Shown piece after piece: positions 51,548-59,253 of a DNA stretch of 64,000 bases. Location of the stretch: NCBI RefSeq assembly GCF_012726175.1, contig NZ_JAASAD010000012.1, positions 62,001 to 126,000 on the forward strand, given 5' to 3'. The notes under the pieces are model-generated. The model was not told the DNA's origin, searched no databases, and saw only the letters and a program-made list of their open reading frames with translations. This DNA comes from Micromonospora sp. HNM0581 (lineage in GTDB: Bacteria > Actinomycetota > Actinomycetes > Mycobacteriales > Micromonosporaceae). The translations under genes and the position numbers were made by a program. How positions within the stretch are numbered: position 1 is the stretch's first letter; the number at the start of each line of letters is the position of its first letter.

Positions 51548-52912
51548 GTGCAGACGCAGCGCGACCACGTCCACGCCCACACGTTCATGATGGGCCGGCT
51601 CAGCTCGGCTCTGGTCGGGGGGGATCCGACCGGGGCGGAGATCCCCGGCCGTCGCGCGCAGACCGGCCTGCTGGCCGGCGTCATCGTGCTGGTGCTTGTG
51701 TTGGGCGGCTTCGCGGTCTACGGCTGGATCGTCCCCGGCGGCAGCCGGGCCTACCGGCAGGCCGGCGTGATCCTGGTGGAGAAGGAGACCGGTAACCGGT
51801 ACGTGGTCGTCGACGGGATCATGCACCAGGTGCCCGATCTGGCGTCGGCGATGCTGATCCAGGGCGCGGCGGGTCACGTCAAGCTGATATCGAAGAACTC
51901 CCTCACGGGTGTTCCCCGGGGCGCGCCGCTGGGGTTGGTGGGTGCGCCGCGACAGCTACCCACCGCCGACGCGCTGACCCAGGGGCCCTGGCTGGCCTGC
52001 CTGCCCAGCTCGGTGGCCCCCGCCGGTGGCGGTATCGGCCTGGGGGTCCAGCTCGACCCGAGCAGCCCCACCACCGCCCTGCCACCGGATCGGTTCCTGG
52101 TGGTACGCGACGTCGCCGGGGTGCGGTACCTGCTGTCCAACCAGCTCAAATACCGGATCGACGACGAGGCGGTGCTGGTGGCGCTCGGTGCCGCCGCTAT
52201 CGATCCGCCGCCGGCCCCGAGGATGTGGCTCGGCTGGCTTCGGGAGGGCCCGGCGTTGGCTCCAGCCGAGATCGCCGGGGCAGGTGAACCGGGACCAGCG
52301 GTCGACGGGCGGCGGTACCCCGTCGGCATGCTGTTCCGGCAGCGTACGGCAACCGGCTCGGCGCAGCATTTCGTCCTGCGGCAGGACGGGCTGGCACCGA
52401 TGAGCCGTACCGAGTTCCTGATCGCCGACGCCGCGACTGCCCAGCCCCCGGTCGAGGTGGGGTCGGCCGCGATCGTCGCCGCCCGCCGTTCGGCCGACCG
52501 GACGCTGCTCGACCGCCTGCCCGACCTCGTGTCGTGGCAGCTCGCCGAAACGGCCGGCCGGGCGGTCTGCATGCGACAGTTCCCGGTCGCAACTGAGACG
52601 GTCGCCAGTGTGGTGGTCCTCGCTGGTTCGGGGGACTCGGGCGTCGTGACCGCCGACGGAACGACCACCGTACGGGCCCGCCCCGGCTCCGGAATGCTGG
52701 TGCTGCCGGTGCCGGCGGCACCGGCAGCCACCCGCCAGGTCGCGTTCATCTCCGACGAGGGTCGGGTCCACCATCTGGCCGACGAGTCCACGCTGGCGGC
52801 GCTGAAGTTCTCCGGCGTCAGCCCGGTGCCGTTCCCGAAGGACCTGCTGGCGGCGATGCCCCAGGGGCCGGTGTTGAGCCGCAAAGCCGTAACCAGCCTG
52901 GCGGAAGGGTGA
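51548..52912 (+). CDS. eccB: type VII secretion protein EccB
   Basis: A 454-residue protein from the GTG at 51548, 6 nt after eccD. It begins QTQRDHVHAHTFMMGRLSSAL, the diagnostic cytoplasmic start of EccB. One membrane helix (about 41-62) precedes a large periplasmic domain with repeats built of strands, such as RYVVVDGIMHQVPDLASAM and VRYLLSNQLKYRI. Two Cys residues (LACLPSS and AVCMRQF) could form the conserved EccB disulfide. It stacks on EccC/EccD in the membrane complex. Confidence 0.96.
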   Translation: MQTQRDHVHAHTFMMGRLSSALVGGDPTGAEIPGRRAQTGLLAGVIVLVLVLGGFAVYGWIVPGGSRAYRQAGVILVEKETGNRYVVVDGIMHQVPDLASAMLIQGAAGHVKLISKNSLTGVPRGAPLGLVGAPRQLPTADALTQGPWLACLPSSVAPAGGGIGLGVQLDPSSPTTALPPDRFLVVRDVAGVRYLLSNQLKYRIDDEAVLVALGAAAIDPPPAPRMWLGWLREGPALAPAEIAGAGEPGPAVDGRRYPVGMLFRQRTATGSAQHFVLRQDGLAPMSRTEFLIADAATAQPPVEVGSAAIVAARRSADRTLLDRLPDLVSWQLAETAGRAVCMRQFPVATETVASVVVLAGSGDSGVVTADGTTTVRARPGSGMLVLPVPAAPAATRQVAFISDEGRVHHLADESTLAALKFSGVSPVPFPKDLLAAMPQGPVLSRKAVTSLAEG

Positions 52913-52916
52913 AGGC

Positions 52917-55607
52917 ATGTCCGTGATCCGTGGTCTGTTGCGCGGCCAGGGCGGCTCGGTCGGCGGTGTCGTCCAGCACACCGTCGGCAACGCGATGGTG
53001 CTGCACGCCGAGGAGGCGATCAGCGCCGAGGCGCAGTCGTTGGCGTTGACCGTGGTCGAGGACGCCGACAACGATGTGGTGGTGCTCGATCTGGGGCGCA
53101 GTCTGCCGGTCGGGTCCTGGGAGTCGATGGCACTCGTGCTGCCCCGACGCCGCCGGGGGATCCGGTTGATGGCGTGCGGGGCGTACGGCGACACGGTCGC
53201 GATGGCCGGGCAGTGGCTGTCGGAGCGGCTGAACCGCACCGTCATCGCCCCCGACGGTGAGCTGGTCCGGGGCGCGGGCGGCGGGCTGTTCGTCCATTCC
53301 ACACCGGACAGTGGGTGGATCAGGTTCCGTCCGGGCAAACCGCCGACCTGGGACGCCAAGCGTTACCCGGCCCCGTCGTGGGACAAGGCGGCGACTGAGC
53401 GGAGGGCGTCCAGTTCGACCGGGGAGATCGAGCCGTTGCCGGGTGGTGTCTGGATCCACGACGTACGCGACCCGGAGACGGTGGCCGAGCACCGTCAGCG
53501 GCTGGTCGCCGACGTGCCGTGCCAGCCGGAGGTGATGACGGTGCTGCTCGGCTGCCCCGGGACCGCCCCGCTCTCCCTCGACGACGTGGTCCGCTTCTGG
53601 CGTGCGCTCGATCCGCAGAGCCGTGACCGGGCCCGGTTCGTCCAGTACGGCGACGTCCGTCTCCCGGAGGGCGAGGCGTTCGGCCAGGCCCTCGCTGACC
53701 TGCTCGCGACCGGCGTCACCTGCTACACCGGTGTGCCGGTCGGCGCCCCCTACCGGTACGAGATCCGGACGGTACGCGCCGACGGCGTGCTGGGCTGGCA
53801 GCCGTTCGCGCTGGAACTCGGCTACGTGCCACGGTCGCGGGACGCCGTGAAGGGGCGGCGGCCGGTGCTGCTGCGTCACCGCACACCGCTGCCGCACGTC
53901 GAGGAGGTCGAGAGCAGGGTCTACTGGTACGCCCCGGACGCCGTGATCGAGGTGGTCCAGGCCGGGCTCTGGGTGCGGTCGACGGAGGTCCCGCCGAACG
54001 CCGACCAGATTCGTGACCTGCGGCTCGACCCGGAGGGAAGCAGGCTGATCTTCGACGATTCGGTGGTCGACCGTGCCGGCCGGATGCGTGAACTCGCCGA
54101 GGACCTCGCGGCCCGGATAGAGGGTAGTACCGGTCCGGGGCACACGCTGCTACCGACGTCGGAGCTGGTGCGGCAGCGGCCGGCCGGTCGGGCGGAGGCG
54201 GTATTGGCCACCGTGGCACCGTCGATCGTCACTCGGGTGCCTCGGGAGGCACCTCAGCCGGCAGCGACGGCCTTGCCGGCGCCGATGGCCGAGTCTGTCT
54301 TCCACCCGGCGGCGGCGCGACCGGCCCCTGCGCCGGTCACGGACCAAGTTCCGCCGGTGGCCGCGCCCACCGCACCGTCGACCCCGGCGACGGAACCGGT
54401 GACGGTGGACGTCCCGTCGGTACTGCCGGTAGCCGCGCCGGTGCGTGCGGAGCCGTCGTCACGCCCGGTACCGACCGAGCTGCCGCCGGTCCCGACCGGC
54501 CCGGTCGGTGTGTCTGAGCCGGTGGTGACCGGCCCGGTCGGTGTGTCCGAGCCGGCGGTGACCGCCGCGATGGCCCGGGCGGTGGCCGGCACCGAGCCGT
54601 CCGTTGGCCCACCGGCTCCGATCGCCCCGCCGGGGATGGTCGCCGCGGAGCTGGTGGTGCCGTCCGCTGCGGCCCCGGACCGGCCGGTCGGCGCGACGCC
54701 GGCCCCAGCCGTCGCCGCCGCGCCAACCCGACCCGCGCCGGACTCACCGCGGTCGGTGGATCCCGGAGTACGGCACCAGCCGGTGCCCGCCGCCTCGGCG
54801 TCCGCGCTCCTGCCGAAACGCCGTCAGCTCGACGACGAGCGGGCCTGGTTGCGCCGTACGCTCAGCCGCGAGTTCGACAACATGGCCAGCTCGGTCGCCC
54901 GGATCATGTCCGAACATCCGGGCCTGCAAGGCGCGGGTACGGCCAGCGCCGACGACATCCTCGCCGACTCGGTGGCGGTCCGTCTCCACCTGTCCGGGCG
55001 GGGTGCTGCTGTCGACGCCGGCCTGCGGTCCGGCGTCACCGGCCCGCACGTACCGTTCGCACGGTGCGTGGCCGCGGGGCTGTCCCGGCTGCCGTCCTAC
55101 CGGGGCGCGACGATCTACCGAACCTCGCCGCTGGCTGCCGAGTGGGCGGCCTACCGGCAGCGCCGGCCGGTCACCGACTGGTCGTTCGTGACCGCCTTGA
55201 CCGCCCCCTGCTCCGGCCAGCGGGGCGACACCGACGTGCTGATCTGGTCGATGACCGCCCGTCGGACGGGGCTGCTGGAGCCGGCCGGCGACGACCGGGT
55301 CGACGACCGGGTGCTGTTCCTGCCCGGAACCCACTTCAAGATCCTGGAGTTGCGGGAGCCGGCCGGCGACCAGCGCGGTGCGATCCTGATGCGCGAGATC
55401 GGGGCCACCGAGATCGGTCCGGACGGGCGGGTCGACCCCGGTCGGGCGTCCTTCGACGAACTCGCCGCGACGTCGCTGCGGCGCAGCCTGAACCGGTGGG
55501 CCGAAGCCGAACCGGCCCGGCGGGTCGGCTCGGCCGCCCGGGACCGGTTCGGCGGGCTGCCCGGCCTGATCCGTCGCCCGGCGGACGAGGAGGTGACCGG
55601 CAGATGA
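52917..55607 (+). CDS. type VII-locus protein with degenerate ADP-ribosyltransferase-like C-terminus
   Basis: An 896-residue protein starting 4 nt after eccB. Residues 1 to about 420 are mixed alpha/beta with no family I can name (VWIHDVRDPETVAEHRQRLV; VMTVLLGCPG). About 420-630 is a Pro/Ala/Val linker with a near-duplicate GPVGVSEP. The C-terminal 280 residues look like an ADP-ribosyltransferase fold: LPSYRGATIYRT (the Arg site), DWSFVTALTA (the S-T-S strand) and VLFLPGTHFKIL, the strand after the catalytic ExE loop. At the ExE position the sequence reads DDR, so catalysis is doubtful. No signal peptide or membrane helix is present. Its stop overlaps the next start by 4 nt (55604-55607). Role unknown. 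Confidence 0.7.
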   Translation: MSVIRGLLRGQGGSVGGVVQHTVGNAMVLHAEEAISAEAQSLALTVVEDADNDVVVLDLGRSLPVGSWESMALVLPRRRRGIRLMACGAYGDTVAMAGQWLSERLNRTVIAPDGELVRGAGGGLFVHSTPDSGWIRFRPGKPPTWDAKRYPAPSWDKAATERRASSSTGEIEPLPGGVWIHDVRDPETVAEHRQRLVADVPCQPEVMTVLLGCPGTAPLSLDDVVRFWRALDPQSRDRARFVQYGDVRLPEGEAFGQALADLLATGVTCYTGVPVGAPYRYEIRTVRADGVLGWQPFALELGYVPRSRDAVKGRRPVLLRHRTPLPHVEEVESRVYWYAPDAVIEVVQAGLWVRSTEVPPNADQIRDLRLDPEGSRLIFDDSVVDRAGRMRELAEDLAARIEGSTGPGHTLLPTSELVRQRPAGRAEAVLATVAPSIVTRVPREAPQPAATALPAPMAESVFHPAAARPAPAPVTDQVPPVAAPTAPSTPATEPVTVDVPSVLPVAAPVRAEPSSRPVPTELPPVPTGPVGVSEPVVTGPVGVSEPAVTAAMARAVAGTEPSVGPPAPIAPPGMVAAELVVPSAAAPDRPVGATPAPAVAAAPTRPAPDSPRSVDPGVRHQPVPAASASALLPKRRQLDDERAWLRRTLSREFDNMASSVARIMSEHPGLQGAGTASADDILADSVAVRLHLSGRGAAVDAGLRSGVTGPHVPFARCVAAGLSRLPSYRGATIYRTSPLAAEWAAYRQRRPVTDWSFVTALTAPCSGQRGDTDVLIWSMTARRTGLLEPAGDDRVDDRVLFLPGTHFKILELREPAGDQRGAILMREIGATEIGPDGRVDPGRASFDELAATSLRRSLNRWAEAEPARRVGSAARDRFGGLPGLIRRPADEEVTGR

Positions 55608-58600
55608 CCCGACAGGTGCTGGTGGTGGGCGGGGGGAAGCCCGGCGCGTACCCGACGATCGGTGCCGCGGTGGCCCGTGCCCAGGCCGGGGCGACGATCA
55701 CGGTCCATCCCGGCCGGTACACCGAGAAGATCGTCGTCGGTGACCGGATCACGATCAGCGCGGCCGAACCGGGCTCGGTGGAGGTGCGGGTCGAGGAGGG
55801 CAGCGTCCTGGTGGTGCACGGGGACGGTGCCCAGCTGCGCGGCATCACCCTGGCCAGTGCCGATCCCGCGCTCGCAGCCGTCGACGTCCACTCCGGTGAG
55901 GCGGCGCTCGACCACTGCGTGATCAGCGGGGCGTCCTGGACGACACTGCTCGCCCGGCTGCGGGGCTCGGTCGCCCTTCGCGGCTGCGAGATCCGCAGCC
56001 CGGCCGGGACAGGGGTGGTGGTCACCTCTGCGGCGCCCAGCACCATCGAGGACACGGTGATCAGCGAGGTGGCCGCGTCGGGGGTGGTGGTCACCGAGAC
56101 GGGTGTGTTGACGCTGCGGCGGTGCGCGGTGCGCGACACCGGCGCCAACAGTGTGTGTGTCAACGGCGACGGCCGGTTGACCGTCGAACAGACCGAGATC
56201 AGCGGAGCCGGCAAACCGGCTGTGGTGGTGGAACAGCGGGGCTGGGCGCGGATCGGCCGGTTGACCGTCACCGGGAGCGGAAACGTCGACCTTTTCCTGC
56301 GCGGCGAGGTCGACGTGGTCGTCGCCGACTCCCGGTTCACCGGCGCGGCCGTGCAGGCCGCGCACATCACCGACGGGGCGGCGCCCCGCTTCGAGCGTTG
56401 CCTGTTCGGCGTTGCCGGACACAGCGCCGTGCAGGTCACCGGAGCGGCCCGGCCCGTCTTCACCGACTGCACGTTCGCCGACACGCCGATCGGTATCAGC
56501 GTCGCCGGATCGTCCGCACCCCGCTTCGCGGGAGTGACGATCCGGGGCACCACGACCCACCTGGCGGTCGTCGACGAGTCCGCGTCGGCGGTGGTAGAGC
56601 GCCTGCGGGCCGAGATCAGCTCCGGAGCCGGGATGCGGGTCGCCGGCGGTGCCGCGCTGGACGGTACCGATCTGGTGGTGGCGGCAGGTCCGGCGCTCGC
56701 GATCGAGGTCACCGAGGGCGCGCGTGGCGCGGTACACGAGGCACGGATCACCGGTACGGCGGCGAGCGCGGTGCTCGTCGCCGGGGGCGCCGTCCTGGAC
56801 CTGCGGACCGCCCTGGTCCGGGGTGCCGGCGTCCGGATCGAGCACGGCGAGCTACGGATGCGGGACAGCGAGGTCGTCGAGGCGCCGGGCACCGGGATCG
56901 AGGTCGGCCCCGGCGGTGTGCTCTCGGCCACCGAGATTCGGGTGAGGCGGTCGGCGCACTGCGGCGTCGCGTTCGGCCGGGGCGGCCGGGGAGATCTCAC
57001 CGACTGCGAACTGCTCGGCAACGGTGCCGCCGGAGTCGACGTGGACACCCCGGAACCGGTTGCGTTGATCCGCTGTGTCGTGCAGGACAGCGGCGACGAG
57101 GATGTCCGTCGGGTCACCGACGCGCAGCTGACGGTCGAGGGACTACGCTCCGACCGGCCGGCGGAACCCGCGTCCCCGACGTCCGGCGCCCCGGCGTCCT
57201 CCGCTGCGCCCGACGAGGCCGGGCCGGACGGTGGTCCGCTGCCGGTCGAGCCCCAGCTGGGTGGGCCGCTGGGCGAACTCAACGGACTGATCGGTCTGCG
57301 GGAGGTCAAGCACGAGGTGACCGCCCTGGTCAACCTGATCAGGATGGCGCAGGTACGTCAGGAGATGGGCCTACCGATGCCGCCGATGAGCCGGCACCTG
57401 GTCTTCGCCGGCCCGCCGGGTACCGGTAAGACGACGGTGGCCCGGCTCTACGGGTCGGTCCTCGCCGAGTTGGGCATCCTCACCAAGGGACACATGGTCG
57501 AGGCGGCGCGGGCGGACCTGGTCGGACAGTACGTCGGCTCGACGGCGATCAAGACCACCGAGCTGGTCACCAAGGCGCTCGGCGGGGTGCTCTTCGTCGA
57601 CGAGGCGTACACGCTGTCGGCCGGGTCGGGCGGGTCGGGACCGGACTTCGGTCAGGAAGCCATCGACGCGCTGATGAAGATGATGGAGGACCACCGCGAC
57701 GAGCTGGTGGTGATCGTGGCCGGCTACTCCGAGCTGATGCAGAGGTTCCTGGCCTCCAACCCGGGCATGGCCTCCCGGTTCACCCGGACCATCGAGTTCC
57801 CGAACTACTCGGTCGAGGAACTCGTGACGATCACCTCGAACCTGTGCGGCAAGCACTACTACGAGTTGACCGACGACGCGGTCGAGGCGTTGCGCACGTA
57901 CTACACCCGGGTGCCGAAGAACGCGACCTTCGGCAACGGTCGGGTGGCCCGCAAACTCTTCGAAGCGATGATCAACAATCAGGCGTCCCGGCTGGCCACG
58001 ACCCCACCGTCGAAGGACAGCGAACTCAACCGGCTCACCGCGCTGGACCTGGCTCCGGAGCTGGAGTTGCTGGACACCATGCCGGTGGAGGAGCCCGACC
58101 AGCCGGACTCCACCCGCAACCCGGCCGCCGCGATCAACGCCGCCCGGACCTGGCGGCGGGTCTGCGACCTGGTCGGCGTCGCCCCGGTACGGGAAGCGTT
58201 CGGGGCGACCCTGCTTCAGCTCTGCGAACTGCGGAACCGGCGGCGTGGCTACGGCAAACACGCCAACACGGTGATCTCCGGCCCGGCCGGCAGCGGACGC
58301 AGCGAGATCGCCCGCCTCTACGCGGCGGGCCTGTCCGAACTGGGCCTCGTCCCGGTCGGGCAGCTGATCCGGGTGAGCAGCCACGACCTGACTCCGCAGT
58401 GGCCGGGCCAGACCCGCAGCCTGGTAGAGGCGGCACTGGGTGACGCCGAGGGCGGGGTGCTGCTGGTCGACTACACCGACGACGGCACCGGCACCGGGAC
58501 GGACATCGTCGAACACGTCATCGAGGCGACCCGCCGTAGCCTCGGTGACCCGGTCGTCGTGCTGCTCGCCGAGCCGGACACGGCGACCGCACTGAGCCGG

Positions 58601-58912
58601 GTCGTTCCCGCCGTCGGCGAGATCTTCGGACAGCACTGGTCGATGCCCGCGTACTCCCCGGAACAACTGGCCGAGATCGTCGTCCGGCATCTGGTGCGCC
58701 GCGGCCATCAGGTCCCCGACGACGTCCGGGCAGCCCTGGTCGGCCTGACAGCAGGGCTGCCCGCGCCGACCGCCCGGGCCGCGCACCTGTACTCGTGGCA
58801 GCTCACCCGCACCGCGGCGTCCCGTACGCTGGCCCTCGCCGACCTGCACGGCGTGACCGCCCGGGGCGACGTCACGAGCCAACCCGCCGTCGGCCTGGCC
58901 GCCGTCGGCTGA
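55604..58912 (+). CDS. right-handed beta-helix fused to two CbxX/EccA-type AAA+ domains
   Basis: A 1102-residue fusion from the ATG at 55604. Residues 1 to about 510 are a parallel beta-helix of about 23-residue rungs (recurrent pattern GxxVxxGAxxxxxxxxI), beginning with a pectate-lyase-like TIGAAVARAQAGATITVHPGR. After a short linker come two AAA+ domains of the CbxX/CfqX (SpoVK/EccA) family. The first (about 565-800) has an intact Walker A GPPGTGKT (603-610) and Walker B VLFVDEAYTL. The second (about 855-1085) is degenerate, with GPAGSGRS where Arg899 replaces the Lys and LLVDYTDD replaces DE. In mycobacteria EccA is cytosolic and handles substrates; here a beta-helix replaces its TPR part. 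Right after the ART-like gene, with 4-nt overlap. Confidence 0.88.
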   Translation: MTRQVLVVGGGKPGAYPTIGAAVARAQAGATITVHPGRYTEKIVVGDRITISAAEPGSVEVRVEEGSVLVVHGDGAQLRGITLASADPALAAVDVHSGEAALDHCVISGASWTTLLARLRGSVALRGCEIRSPAGTGVVVTSAAPSTIEDTVISEVAASGVVVTETGVLTLRRCAVRDTGANSVCVNGDGRLTVEQTEISGAGKPAVVVEQRGWARIGRLTVTGSGNVDLFLRGEVDVVVADSRFTGAAVQAAHITDGAAPRFERCLFGVAGHSAVQVTGAARPVFTDCTFADTPIGISVAGSSAPRFAGVTIRGTTTHLAVVDESASAVVERLRAEISSGAGMRVAGGAALDGTDLVVAAGPALAIEVTEGARGAVHEARITGTAASAVLVAGGAVLDLRTALVRGAGVRIEHGELRMRDSEVVEAPGTGIEVGPGGVLSATEIRVRRSAHCGVAFGRGGRGDLTDCELLGNGAAGVDVDTPEPVALIRCVVQDSGDEDVRRVTDAQLTVEGLRSDRPAEPASPTSGAPASSAAPDEAGPDGGPLPVEPQLGGPLGELNGLIGLREVKHEVTALVNLIRMAQVRQEMGLPMPPMSRHLVFAGPPGTGKTTVARLYGSVLAELGILTKGHMVEAARADLVGQYVGSTAIKTTELVTKALGGVLFVDEAYTLSAGSGGSGPDFGQEAIDALMKMMEDHRDELVVIVAGYSELMQRFLASNPGMASRFTRTIEFPNYSVEELVTITSNLCGKHYYELTDDAVEALRTYYTRVPKNATFGNGRVARKLFEAMINNQASRLATTPPSKDSELNRLTALDLAPELELLDTMPVEEPDQPDSTRNPAAAINAARTWRRVCDLVGVAPVREAFGATLLQLCELRNRRRGYGKHANTVISGPAGSGRSEIARLYAAGLSELGLVPVGQLIRVSSHDLTPQWPGQTRSLVEAALGDAEGGVLLVDYTDDGTGTGTDIVEHVIEATRRSLGDPVVVLLAEPDTATALSRVVPAVGEIFGQHWSMPAYSPEQLAEIVVRHLVRRGHQVPDDVRAALVGLTAGLPAPTARAAHLYSWQLTRTAASRTLALADLHGVTARGDVTSQPAVGLAAVG

Positions 58913-58953
58913 GCCGAGCCACCGTCTGCGACACCGAGCCACCGGAGGCCGCC

Positions 58954-59253
58954 GTGACACCCGAACTGCAGGAATTCGTCGACCACGCCCGAGCGTTCGA
59001 GCAGTCGATGCGCGACGCGCAGGACACCCTGGCGAGGTCGGTGGTCACCGGACGGTCCGCCGACGGCACGGTGACCATGGTGGTCAGCGGCCTCGGCAAA
59101 CTCCAGGCCGTCCGGGTCGACCCGGCCGTGTTCGACCAGCGGGACCCCGAGGCATTGCAGGATGCCATCGCGCAGGCGGTCCGTGCCGCCGCCGAGTCCG
59201 CCGGCGCCCTCGCCGAGCAGAAACTCGGTCCGGTCGAGATCACCCTGCACTGA
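58954..59253 (+). CDS. YbaB/EbfC-family protein (second copy)
   Basis: A 99-residue protein from a GTG preceded by CCGGAGG. Family pattern: N-terminal helix (LQEFVDHARAFEQSMRDAQD), strands VTMVVSGLGKLQAVRVDP and a C-terminal helix DAIAQAVRAAAESAGALAEQ. YbaB proteins are dimeric and DNA-binding; in type VII loci they can also be EspL-like accessories. It closes the rightward operon and overlaps the convergent regulator gene by 14 nt at the 3' ends (59240-59253). Confidence 0.85.
   Translation: MTPELQEFVDHARAFEQSMRDAQDTLARSVVTGRSADGTVTMVVSGLGKLQAVRVDPAVFDQRDPEALQDAIAQAVRAAAESAGALAEQKLGPVEITLH

Noticed and set aside
55336..57333. Minus-strand open frame (665 codons) opposite the beta-helix region
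   Set aside because: Ser/Thr/Arg-rich shadow translation, overlapped by two supported genes in tight 4-nt coupling on the plus strand.
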